From contig NZ_LWCS01000002.1 in NCBI RefSeq assembly GCF_001650495.1, positions 62,001-126,000 of the forward strand: a DNA stretch of 64,000 bases. The letters are read 5' to 3'. A model generated the notes under the pieces. That model worked only from the letters and a program-made list of their open reading frames with translations. It made no database searches and was not told the DNA's origin. This document shows, piece after piece, positions 49,976 to 58,239 of the stretch; position 1 is the first letter of the stretch; every line of letters starts with the position of its first letter. The translations under genes were made by a program, and so were the position numbers. Source of the DNA: Mycolicibacterium iranicum. Lineage in GTDB: Bacteria > Actinomycetota > Actinomycetes > Mycobacteriales > Mycobacteriaceae.

Positions 49976-50610
49976 TGCCGAAGATGCACACAGGGCTTGT
50001 GGTCGCTTGCTCAGCGCTTCTGGCGGTGTCGTGTGGCAGCGTCGGGCAGAGGGCTGACGCGGACATGACGACAAGCGCTCCGGCTACCGTCGCGGACGCC
50101 TCCGAGGTCGTTCTGGTCGATCTCCGCGACGCCGACGAGGTGGCTCGTTGGACCACGGTCAACGATCCCGTGATGGGCGGCAAATCCACGTCAAGGATCG
50201 CCTACGCCGAGGGTGGCCTCGTGTTCTCCGGCACCATCTCGCTGGAGAACAACGGCGGGTTCGCCTCGGCGCGCGGACCTCAGAATCCTGAAATCGGCCG
50301 CAGGGCAACGGGTGCCGACTCACTGCGGGTGAGCGCGGTAGGAGACGGCAAGACCTATCTGTTGAAAGTGGGCGAGGCCGGGCAGTCGTGGTCCTATGTT
50401 CAGAGGTTCGCCACCGAGCCCGGTGTAGGACGCAGCTACAGCTTGCCCGTCGCCGGTTTCGAGCCGGTCGGCCAGCGTCTCGACCCCGAACCGAACGCCC
50501 CGGCCACGCTGGACCCATCGACCATCAATCAGGTTTCGCTCTACATCCTCGACAAACAGCAGGGCCCCTTCGAGATCACCGTGAGCGCAATCGACGCCGT
50601 ACCGGCATGA
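49975..50610 (+). CDS. CIA30 family lipoprotein
   Basis: The 211-residue protein has a lipobox (LLAVSC, Cys20) and a CIA30/NDUFAF1-like beta-sandwich: WTTVNDPVMGGKSTSR, GGLVFSGTISLENNGGFASAR and the C-terminal INQVSLYILDKQQGPFEI. Mitochondrial CIA30 assists complex I assembly; the bacterial family is mostly uncharacterised and probably binds carbohydrate or acts as an envelope chaperone. ATG 49975 overlaps the DUF4174 stop, and its own stop overlaps the next ATG (ATGA 50607-50610). Confidence 0.85.
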   Translation: MPKMHTGLVVACSALLAVSCGSVGQRADADMTTSAPATVADASEVVLVDLRDADEVARWTTVNDPVMGGKSTSRIAYAEGGLVFSGTISLENNGGFASARGPQNPEIGRRATGADSLRVSAVGDGKTYLLKVGEAGQSWSYVQRFATEPGVGRSYSLPVAGFEPVGQRLDPEPNAPATLDPSTINQVSLYILDKQQGPFEITVSAIDAVPA

Positions 50611-51377
50611 CGGACCAGCCCGATATCTCGCCGCCCGGTTGGCTGTCCGCGACGGTCCAGACCTACCTACGGGTGTATCACCGGCATGAGGTTCGCGTCG
50701 ACGCCCCGGTGCCCGACAGGCCTGTGCTCTTCGTGTGCAACCACGGTTTCGGCGGGGTCATCGATCTGAACGTGGCGGCATTCGTCGCGGCGCGGCAGGC
50801 CGCGGGAGTCACCCGGCCCACCACTGCGATGGTGCATCAGATTGCGTGGACCCTCGGCGTCGGGTCGGTGGTCGAACGTCTTGGCGGCACCCCGGGCAGC
50901 CGGGAGGCGGCCGACGAGGCCTTTAAGGCCGGCCACCATGTTCTCGTCTTTCCTGGCGGTGACGTCGATGCCGGGAAATCGTGGCGGGACCGGAACACGA
51001 TCAAGTTTCACGGTGCGGGGTTCGCACGCCTGGCACAGGAACACCGGGTTCCCATCGTGCCGGTGGTGACGGCAGGGGCAGGTGAATCGCTGCTGGTACT
51101 GAGCGACGGACAGGCTGCCGCCCGGGCGCTTCGCTTACCGAAGCTGCTGCGTATCAAGGCTCTTCCCCTCAGCGTGTCCATTCCCTGGGGCGTGAACCTC
51201 GGCGTGGTCGGCCTGCTGCCCTATCTTCCGCTGCCTACCAAGCTCGTCACCGCGGTGATGCCCGAGATGGTTCCTGAAGCGGACGAGTCCCCCGAAGAAC
51301 TCGCTGAGCGAGTTCGGCAGGCCATGCAGGCTCGGCTCGACATCCTGACCGATGGGCGCACACCGCTTCTCGGGTGA
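50607..51377 (+). CDS. Lysophospholipid acyltransferase family protein
   Basis: The 256-residue protein resembles the PlsC/LPLAT superfamily, DGAT-like branch: FVCNHGFGGVIDLN contains His and Asp separated by six residues rather than four, RLGGTPGSREAADEAF follows, and VFPGGDVDAGKSW replaces the FPEG motif. It would acylate a lysophospholipid or a related lipid at the inner membrane. Its start overlaps the CIA30 stop by ATGA, so the three genes from 49487 form a coupled operon. Confidence 0.86.
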   Translation: MTDQPDISPPGWLSATVQTYLRVYHRHEVRVDAPVPDRPVLFVCNHGFGGVIDLNVAAFVAARQAAGVTRPTTAMVHQIAWTLGVGSVVERLGGTPGSREAADEAFKAGHHVLVFPGGDVDAGKSWRDRNTIKFHGAGFARLAQEHRVPIVPVVTAGAGESLLVLSDGQAAARALRLPKLLRIKALPLSVSIPWGVNLGVVGLLPYLPLPTKLVTAVMPEMVPEADESPEELAERVRQAMQARLDILTDGRTPLLG

Positions 51378-51389
51378 ACGATGAACGAC

Positions 51390-52580
51390 TCACCTTGAAA
51401 TGAGCCGCACCGGGAGGTGCTCGAGGCGGTGAATGATGTTGTTGAGGGCCCACTTCGGCTCGGCGACGATCTCGATGCGGTCGACGCGCTCGAGCAGCGC
51501 TTGCAGCATGGCGGTGGTCTCCAACCGTGCCAGGCCCTGGCCGGCACATGCGTGTGCGCCGCTGCCGAATCCGACGTGGCGCCCCGCATTCTTGCGGATG
51601 TCGAACACGTCGGGGTCCTCCCATTCCCGTTCGTCACGGTTGGCGGAGGCGTACATCACCAGCACACGTGCCCCCGCAGGGAGCTGCACATCGCCGATGC
51701 TGCTGTCGTGTAGCAGCTTTCGGGTGAAAGCGCGCAGTGGTGACTCGAACCGAACGATCTCGTTGACGGCGTTGGGCAGCAGGGTGGGCTCGTCTTTGAG
51801 CAGCTGCCACTGTTCGGGATGACTGGCGAACAGATACAGGGCACTCGAGATGGCACTGATCGTCGTGTCGAGAGACGGAGCGATGTAGTCGATGAGCAGA
51901 GGCGGCACCTCCTGGGCTGCCACGCTGCCCTCGTCGACGGCGGCGAGTAGCTCGTGCGCCATGCTTCCCGGCAGCACATTGCGTTCGCGCACGACCCGTC
52001 TCGCGAAGCGCAGCATGTGCAGACTGCGTGGTACCGCCTTCAGCGCCCGCAGGTTCGCCGGACCGAGAATGTCGAATGTCGCTGCCGCCCAGGGAAGTAG
52101 GTGGCCGCGCTGATCGCGAGGCCAGCCCACCAGATCCGGGACCACAGCCAGCGGAAGGGCGGTGGCAAGATCGGACACCGCGTCCACCGTCCCCCGGCGC
52201 ACGGCGTAGTCGACGAGGCACCGGGCCTGCGCGTCGACGTCGTCGCCCAACGTGCGCAGGGCTCGGGGCATCAGCCGGTGGGCGACCAGCTTGCGTCGCC
52301 GCTCATGATCGGCACCGTCGCTGTTGAGGGTGGTGCCGTGCGACAACCGGTTCGCCACCGGGTTGGCGGCCACGCCGTGTCCGGACAGGAACCTGCCGTC
52401 GTCACGAAGGGTCTCCTTGCATTCGGCATAGCGTGGCAGTGCATAGAGGCGATGGCGGGGCAGCCACACCACCGGCCCCAATTCGCGCAGAGTCCGATAG
52501 TGCGGGTGGGGATCGAGAAGCGCCGCGCGCGTGTAGATATCACGCCGGTACACCGGCAGCGCCGTTCGTTGTCGAAGCAC
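51390..52580 (-). CDS. Cytochrome P450
   Basis: The 396-residue P450 has the haem motif GFGSGAHACAGQ with Cys345, the K-helix ExxR in NEIVRFESP, and the I-helix DTT in APSLDTTISAI. I start at GTG 52580, with AAAGGA 8 nt upstream and 4 nt after the FAD hydroxylase stop; the frame is open upstream but overlaps that gene. It is the last gene of the coupled catabolic operon and probably hydroxylates the substrate or a side chain. Ferredoxin partners are not in the window. Confidence 0.93.
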   Translation of the reverse strand: MLRQRTALPVYRRDIYTRAALLDPHPHYRTLRELGPVVWLPRHRLYALPRYAECKETLRDDGRFLSGHGVAANPVANRLSHGTTLNSDGADHERRRKLVAHRLMPRALRTLGDDVDAQARCLVDYAVRRGTVDAVSDLATALPLAVVPDLVGWPRDQRGHLLPWAAATFDILGPANLRALKAVPRSLHMLRFARRVVRERNVLPGSMAHELLAAVDEGSVAAQEVPPLLIDYIAPSLDTTISAISSALYLFASHPEQWQLLKDEPTLLPNAVNEIVRFESPLRAFTRKLLHDSSIGDVQLPAGARVLVMYASANRDEREWEDPDVFDIRKNAGRHVGFGSGAHACAGQGLARLETTAMLQALLERVDRIEIVAEPKWALNNIIHRLEHLPVRLISR

Positions 52581-52584
52581 GTGC

Positions 52585-54168
52585 TCAATCCTTTGCGGGG
52601 TGGACGGCGCCGGTTCGCGCGGCTGAGTGATCGAGGACGAACACGGGCAGGGCCCGACACACCGCGGTGATGTCACGACCGGCGGTCAGCACGGTGCGGT
52701 CGGGCCTGACCACCGCCGCTGTGACGTGATGGCGGTCGAGCCAGCGGCCCAGCTCTGATCCCGCCTCGGCGAGCACCGCCCTCGCGCCACGGGCCGAGAG
52801 CATCTCCTCCTGCGCCCGGGTCAGCGGTGCGCTGGTGATCAGGCCGAATCCGAGCCCCAACTTGTCATCCAGGCGAATGTAGTTGTCCAGCAGCGCATTC
52901 GGACATAGCGCTCCGGCTATGCCACGGGTACGCAGGGTGCGGCGGACAAGCGGCGAGGGCCGCAGCGACGGAGTCTGCGAATCGGTGAGCTTGGCTCTGA
53001 GCCCCGGTAGCGCGTGTAGCCGCGGCAGCACGAGCGCCCGCGCGAGCGTACCGATACGACCGCCGGAGGTCATCGCGCGCCCGATGTTGAGCGCCATGAG
53101 AATCATGTGGCGAGCGTGCGGACGACGCTCAGCCTGGTAACTGTCGAGGGTCTCCGGCGCCAGATCGCCACGGTGCACACCGGCGATCTTCCACGCCAGG
53201 TTCATTGCGTCGCGCAGACCGGCACCCATTCCCTGGCCGATGAACGGCGGGGTGAGGTGAGCGGCGTCACCGAGCAGGAAGATGTTGCCTCGGCGCCACC
53301 GGTCGGCGAGTTGAGCACGGAAGGTGTACTCGGCGACGCGGATCACCCGCAGATCGGCGTCGTCGACGTGCCGGGTCCAGGGGGCGATGAGCGGGCGCAG
53401 GGCGGAGAGGGTGGCGAAGTCGTCGGCAGATTCCCGGTCGAGGAGGCGGAACTCCCAGCGGTAGCGGGTGGGACCGATCCGCATGTAGGTGCCTGCACGG
53501 TGGCCATCGCACAGCTGATGCACACCGTCCCACTGACGCAGGTCGGCCTCGGTCTCGATGTCGATCACCAGCCATCGCTGATCGAACTTCAAGTTGCGCA
53601 TGGCCGTTCCGATTGTTGCGCGCACCATGCTGTTGGCGCCGTCGCATCCCAGCACGTAGTCCGCGGTGATCACCGACTCGTGATCACCGCAGCGGTCGCG
53701 CACGCTCAGGCGGAGGGGCTGCGCACCCGACGGCGGAGCCACGTCGAGCACCTCCGTGTCGCCGCGCAAGCGCGCGTGAGGGTAGCGGGACAGGTTGGCG
53801 CGCAACAATTCTTCCAGTTCGGGCTGGTCGAACATGCTGGCTGCAGGAAAGCCGTTACGCGTCAGCTCTGTATCACGATCGAACTGCGCCAGCACGGTCA
53901 TTGCGCGGTCGACGAGCCGCAGACCACGGGCAGGACGGGAGATGGCGGTGAACTCATCGGCCACCCCGAGCCGGCCCAGGATGCGGCGCACCTCGTCGTC
54001 GAGGTGAACGGCCCGCGGCTGCGGATACACGTGCGGCCACCGGTCGAGCACGAGGGTGTCCACGCCGTACTGGGCCAGCAGGGTCGCGGCTGTGATCCCG
54101 GTGGGCCCTGCGCCGACCACGACAACCGAGACGTGTTCGGCCGGCGCGTCGTTCGCCGCGGCTGTCAT
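52585..54168 (-). CDS. FAD-dependent aromatic hydroxylase (MhpA-like)
   Basis: The 527-residue flavoprotein monooxygenase has the FAD motif VVVGAGPTGITAATLLAQYG, RAVHLDDEVRRILGRLG, the GCDGANSMVR block and LGDAAHLTPPFIGQGMGAGLRDAMNLAWK, with a C-terminal thioredoxin-like domain. It resembles 3-(3-hydroxyphenyl)propionate hydroxylase and would make a catechol for the extradiol dioxygenase in the same operon. Its ATG overlaps the acyl-CoA ligase stop (ATGA 54165-54168). Confidence 0.93.
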   Translation of the reverse strand: MTAAANDAPAEHVSVVVVGAGPTGITAATLLAQYGVDTLVLDRWPHVYPQPRAVHLDDEVRRILGRLGVADEFTAISRPARGLRLVDRAMTVLAQFDRDTELTRNGFPAASMFDQPELEELLRANLSRYPHARLRGDTEVLDVAPPSGAQPLRLSVRDRCGDHESVITADYVLGCDGANSMVRATIGTAMRNLKFDQRWLVIDIETEADLRQWDGVHQLCDGHRAGTYMRIGPTRYRWEFRLLDRESADDFATLSALRPLIAPWTRHVDDADLRVIRVAEYTFRAQLADRWRRGNIFLLGDAAHLTPPFIGQGMGAGLRDAMNLAWKIAGVHRGDLAPETLDSYQAERRPHARHMILMALNIGRAMTSGGRIGTLARALVLPRLHALPGLRAKLTDSQTPSLRPSPLVRRTLRTRGIAGALCPNALLDNYIRLDDKLGLGFGLITSAPLTRAQEEMLSARGARAVLAEAGSELGRWLDRHHVTAAVVRPDRTVLTAGRDITAVCRALPVFVLDHSAARTGAVHPAKD

Positions 54169-56051
54169 TGCCGGTCGATCTCGAAGTTCACCGCGAACGA
54201 CTTCACGATCCGTTCCACGGCGGCGCGGTCGGCTGCGGAATCGAGAGTGATGACCACCAGGGGCGCCCCGGCACTGACCTGGCCGCTGACGCTCAGCACT
54301 CCGGGCTGATCGACGAGGGCGTCGGCCAGCGCGTGTTCGGCGGCGATCGCACGCAACGGCACCTTGTACGGCTTGCCCACGTCGGTCACGGGGATCGCGT
54401 CGATCACGGTGACCGCCTTGGGCACCGCCGCGCGTTCGCTGATCCGCTTGCCGACGTAGGCGGCGAGATCGTCACCGGTCACGCTGGCACCGGCCCGCAC
54501 GGCGACGAACGCGACGGGGACCTCTCCTGAATGGACGTCCGGTCGCGCCACGGCAGCGGCCGAGGTGACATCGGGATGAGCGAGCAGCGCATCCTCGATC
54601 AGCGCGGGATCGATGTTGTGGCCGCCGCGAATGATGAGATCTTTGGCCCGCCCAGCCAGGTAGACAAAACCCTCGTCGTCGACGCTGGCCAGATCCCCGG
54701 TATCGAGCCAGCCGTCACGCAGGGCGCCTCGCCCGTCGAGCACGTGGCCGTCGTCAGTGCGCGCGACGACATAGCCGGGGAAGACCGTCGGCCCGCTGAT
54801 GGTGAGCGTCCCGACCCGACCCGCTGGCAGCTCCCGCCAGGCGCCGTCGTCACCGACCTCGACAGCTCTGACGCGCTGGTAGGGCATCCGCTGTCCGACC
54901 GAACCCGACCGCGGGTGGTCGGCGAAGTTGCGGGCACTGGCGCAGGTGGCCTCGGTGAGCCCGTACCCCTCGACCAAACTGACCCCCGTCGCCTCCAGGA
55001 AGTCCTTCCGCACCGTGTCGGGAAGCGCCGAGGCACCCGACACCGCGGATGTCAGGCTGGAGATGTCGGAGTCGACGGGAATCTGGGCAAGCACGGCGTA
55101 GACAGTCGGCACGGCGCTCATCGCCGCCAGCCGGTAGTGCTCCACGATGCGCCAGAAGTTCTGGTACAGACCCATATCGCGGTATCCCAGCGGCCCGGCC
55201 CATACCACCGGCTGGCCTCGGAGCAGGGGTGCCAGCAGCGTGACGATCAAGGCGTTGACGTGAAACAGCGGAAGCCCGGCGAACACCACGGCGTCCTCAT
55301 CTAGGTCGGCGCTGACGGCGACCATCCATGCGTCGGCCACTTCGTTGCCGTGGGTGTGCGCGGCGAGTTTCGGTGTACCGGTGGTGCCCCCGGTATGGAA
55401 AAGTGCTGCCAAGTCGGCTGATTCAGCATGACCGTCGTCGAGTGGCTGGGCATCGTGCTCGGCGGCCAGCTCCGACAGGTAGGCCACGGTGATTCCGGGC
55501 AGATCCCGCAGCGGCGCCGGTGGTCCTTCTGCCAGCGTCGGCCGCAGCAGCACCACGGTGTCGATCAGCCCCGCGTCTGCGAGGGCGGCTGCGCGTTCCA
55601 CCCCGGCTGAATCGAGGTCGGGCGCCGCGGTGATCACGATGCGCGCACCCGAGAGCCGCGCCAGCTCGGCGACGTGCTCGCCGGACAGCGATCCGTTGAT
55701 GGGCACCGCGATGCCCGCGGCCTGAGCGGCGAGGGTGGCGGTGATGAGCTCATCACAGTTGGGGCTGATCAGCAGCACTGCGTCGCGTCGACGGACACCT
55801 AAGTGGCGCAGCACCTTTGCTGCACGCGTCACATCGGCGGCCAGTTCACCAAAGGTTCGACATGCGCTTCTCGAGTAGTCGGATCCGTCGGGCAGAACGG
55901 TGACAGCAGTGCGGTCAGGCCATAACCGAGCGGCGCGTCGGACGACGTCGTAGGTACATGCCGGCAGGCCGCGCCGATCCAGCGGGATCTCCTCGATGGC
56001 GGTGATGTCCTCCGGTGACTGGGCTCTGGGCCAGAGCAGATCTGCACTCAC
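54165..56051 (-). CDS. Acyl-CoA ligase (ANL family)
   Basis: The 628-residue adenylate-forming enzyme has the P-loop FHTGGTTGTPKLAAHTH, the YGLTEAT motif, DGWLDTGDLASVDDEGFVYLAGR and IIRGGHNIDP, and the catalytic Lys region VGKPYKVPLR. About 60 residues after that Lys form an extra C-terminal segment (LVVITLDSAADRAAVERIV), longer than usual. It would activate a carboxylic acid to its CoA thioester. GTG 56051 overlaps the upstream FAH stop (GTGA). Confidence 0.91.
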   Translation of the reverse strand: MSADLLWPRAQSPEDITAIEEIPLDRRGLPACTYDVVRRAARLWPDRTAVTVLPDGSDYSRSACRTFGELAADVTRAAKVLRHLGVRRRDAVLLISPNCDELITATLAAQAAGIAVPINGSLSGEHVAELARLSGARIVITAAPDLDSAGVERAAALADAGLIDTVVLLRPTLAEGPPAPLRDLPGITVAYLSELAAEHDAQPLDDGHAESADLAALFHTGGTTGTPKLAAHTHGNEVADAWMVAVSADLDEDAVVFAGLPLFHVNALIVTLLAPLLRGQPVVWAGPLGYRDMGLYQNFWRIVEHYRLAAMSAVPTVYAVLAQIPVDSDISSLTSAVSGASALPDTVRKDFLEATGVSLVEGYGLTEATCASARNFADHPRSGSVGQRMPYQRVRAVEVGDDGAWRELPAGRVGTLTISGPTVFPGYVVARTDDGHVLDGRGALRDGWLDTGDLASVDDEGFVYLAGRAKDLIIRGGHNIDPALIEDALLAHPDVTSAAAVARPDVHSGEVPVAFVAVRAGASVTGDDLAAYVGKRISERAAVPKAVTVIDAIPVTDVGKPYKVPLRAIAAEHALADALVDQPGVLSVSGQVSAGAPLVVITLDSAADRAAVERIVKSFAVNFEIDRQ

Positions 56052-56986
56052 GCGTGCCGCACCGCCCACCGCTGGGTACCAAGATCGAGGGCGCCGTCAT
56101 CGGTGGCGATGGAGGCCTCGACGATGTCGCCGTGCTGTAGGTACTTCGGGTTGTTGGCTTGCCGGGAGAAGAACGCCTTCCACTTGACCGCCGGCGGGAG
56201 GAGATTGCCGATCATCTCGATCGGTTTGGGCGGAGCGGTAAGCGCGGTACCTGCCGGCGTTCCGGTGAGGATGAGATCCCCGGCAGCCAGGTCCTGGAAT
56301 CGGGTCAGGGACTGGAGTGCCTGCAGGGGGCGATACAGCATGTCGCCCTCGACGACTGAGTTCTGGCGTTCCTCGCCGCTGACGCTCAGCCGTAGGCGCA
56401 GATCGCCGAAACGCGCCAGCTCCGCGGGGTCGAGAAGTACCAGCGTCGGCCCCACGGGCGTGAACGTCGGGTACGACTTGGCCTCGTAGAACTGGGTCTG
56501 CGGCAGCTGGATGTCGCGTGCGGATACGTCGTTGGTGATCGTGAGGCCCGCGATGTACCCCGCGAGGTTGGCATCGGTGATCGTGGTGCCCACCGGGACG
56601 TCACGTCCGATCACAAGCCCGATCTCGATTTCGTAATCGAGCAGGTTCACGTGCGAGGGCCGAACCACCTCGTCGAAGGGGCCGCTGATCGACGCGGACG
56701 ATTTCCGAAAGAACGTCAGTGGCACCGTCTTTGGGTCCATCCCGGAATCCCGGACGTGGGACTCGAAATTGGTCATCTGGGCGATCACCCGGCACGGGGC
56801 GGTGACCGGCGACAGCAGGGTGAGCTCGTCGGCGGCGACCGAGCCCTGCGAGGATGCCGCGGCCTCGATGGCCGCGCGGTCGGTGAGGAGCTCGCCCGTG
56901 CTGGTGGCGGTGGTCGCGATCTTGGCCGCGCCGCTGCGGGTCTGCACCCACCAGCCGTCGGTCGTGCGGAGAACGGAGATGGTCAT
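56048..56986 (-). CDS. Fumarylacetoacetate hydrolase family protein
   Basis: The 312-residue protein has the FAH metal site with Glu119 and Glu121 (LLDYEIEIGLVIG) and Asp153 (TNDVSARDIQ), plus FTPVGPTLVL and ILTGTPAGTAL. Members cleave acylpyruvates or act as hydratases/isomerases in meta-cleavage pathways. In this operon it would process the ring-fission product of the extradiol dioxygenase. Its ATG overlaps the dioxygenase stop by 4 nt. Confidence 0.92.
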   Translation of the reverse strand: MTISVLRTTDGWWVQTRSGAAKIATTATSTGELLTDRAAIEAAASSQGSVAADELTLLSPVTAPCRVIAQMTNFESHVRDSGMDPKTVPLTFFRKSSASISGPFDEVVRPSHVNLLDYEIEIGLVIGRDVPVGTTITDANLAGYIAGLTITNDVSARDIQLPQTQFYEAKSYPTFTPVGPTLVLLDPAELARFGDLRLRLSVSGEERQNSVVEGDMLYRPLQALQSLTRFQDLAAGDLILTGTPAGTALTAPPKPIEMIGNLLPPAVKWKAFFSRQANNPKYLQHGDIVEASIATDDGALDLGTQRWAVRHA

Positions 56987-58125
56987 TGCGTGGCAACTTT
57001 CAGTAGGCCGATGAGTCGGTTGAGGTCGAATTCGTTGTCACCGCGCAATGCGGTGAACATCGAGGTCACTTGGTGCCGTGCTGCGCGGGGGCTCGCGTCG
57101 AGGAAGTCCTTGGTCGCCGGGGGCCCCCACTGCGCCAGCCCCGAGGCGGTGAACGGGGCCCAGCCGGGTTCGAGCGTGTTGTCGAACATGTCTCCGTCGG
57201 CGAAGTGCTCGACGAGGAAACCGTCGGGATCGCGCCAGTAGTCGAACAGCTGGCTGCCCTGGATGTGGCGGCCGATGCCCCAGGAGCGGAAATAGCCTCG
57301 CTCGCTGAGGTATTCACCACCGGCCGCCAGCGCGTCGAGGTCACTGACCTCGTAGGCCGAGTGGACGTAGCGGTTCGCCGGCCCGAGGGCGAGCGCGAGG
57401 GTGTGATGGTCGGCGGGGCTGCTGCCGCGGTCGCATCTGATGAAGCTCATTGCTGGTCCGCGATCCCGCTGTCCCGGGAAGAACAGGAAGTCGCTGACGA
57501 TCATGCCGACCGTGTCCAGATACCAGTTCAGCGTTCGCAGATACGTGGTGGACTGCAGCACGACATGACCCAGCCGCTGCACACGCGCGGGTACCCGCGG
57601 TGGGCGCACCGTGGCGTTGATCCGCGCATCAACGATTCCGGTATTGCGGACCTGCGCTGTCTGTTCCGGCTGGGCGGGCAGGGTGTGCATGCCGGCGACG
57701 ACTTTCACCGCGATGCCGCTGGGATCGGTCAACTGCACCGCCACTCCCCCCATCGACTCGGGGAGCGGATGCAACGTGGCGCCGGTCTTGTCGGCGAGGC
57801 GCACGAGGTCGACCTCCTCGGCGGCACGCAGCGCGAGCCCGGTGAAGCTGGTGTTCCGACCGCGCCGCACGATCACGCAGGGCGAGCCGGCTTTCGTCCC
57901 GCGCAGATGCAGCTCCTGGGGGTCCCGCAGGGCGACACCGAACCCGAAGGCGCGGGCGAATGCCTCGGCGCGGACGAGGTCGGGTTTGTCGAACTCCAGC
58001 CACGCGATGTCCTCGACGCGGATGATCGGGTCTCGCGACCGGCCGGGGTGCTCGCCGGCCACGGCGCCGCGTTCGCTGTGCAGATTTCGATGCCCGTCGG
58101 ACGTGGGCGTCACCGCGTGCGTCAC
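56983..58125 (-). CDS. Extradiol ring-cleavage dioxygenase (VOC superfamily)
   Basis: The 380-residue protein has two tandem vicinal-oxygen-chelate domains. The second carries the iron ligands His187 (RLGHVVLQ), His240 or His241 (ADHHTLALAL) and Glu306 (DPDGFLVEHFADGD), as in type I extradiol dioxygenases such as BphC. It would open a catechol ring next to the hydroxyls. It is the first gene of the operon; GTG 58125 has a consensus AGGAGG 7 nt upstream. The divergent TetR gene and its repeats lie just upstream. A 35-residue N-terminal extension is polar and unassigned. Confidence 0.92.
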   Translation of the reverse strand: MTHAVTPTSDGHRNLHSERGAVAGEHPGRSRDPIIRVEDIAWLEFDKPDLVRAEAFARAFGFGVALRDPQELHLRGTKAGSPCVIVRRGRNTSFTGLALRAAEEVDLVRLADKTGATLHPLPESMGGVAVQLTDPSGIAVKVVAGMHTLPAQPEQTAQVRNTGIVDARINATVRPPRVPARVQRLGHVVLQSTTYLRTLNWYLDTVGMIVSDFLFFPGQRDRGPAMSFIRCDRGSSPADHHTLALALGPANRYVHSAYEVSDLDALAAGGEYLSERGYFRSWGIGRHIQGSQLFDYWRDPDGFLVEHFADGDMFDNTLEPGWAPFTASGLAQWGPPATKDFLDASPRAARHQVTSMFTALRGDNEFDLNRLIGLLKVATQ

Positions 58126-58152
58126 AACTCAGCCTCCTAACGGGAAGGTAGT

Positions 58153-58218
58153 TGAGGAAATCGTCACATACGAGTTTATCCTCAGTCAATAGTTGCTGAC
58201 GAAATCCTCAAGTATGAG
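58153..58218. promoter_or_regulatory. Two 22-bp operator-like direct repeats between tetR and the catabolic operon
   Basis: Copies at 58153-58174 and 58197-58218 match at 17 of 22 positions. Each begins TGASGAAATCSTCA, itself nearly palindromic, and ends TAYGAG. They start 44 bp apart, close to four helical turns, so dimers would lie on the same face. Copy two overlaps the tetR -35 region. Confidence 0.65.
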
Positions 58219-58227
58219 GGCGGCTGG

Positions 58228-58233
58228 TATCTT
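58228..58233 (+). promoter_or_regulatory. -10 box of the tetR gene (leaderless type)
   Basis: TATCTT ends 6 nt before the ATG at 58240, directly downstream of the second operator repeat. Confidence 0.45.
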
Positions 58234-58239
58234 CAGCGC

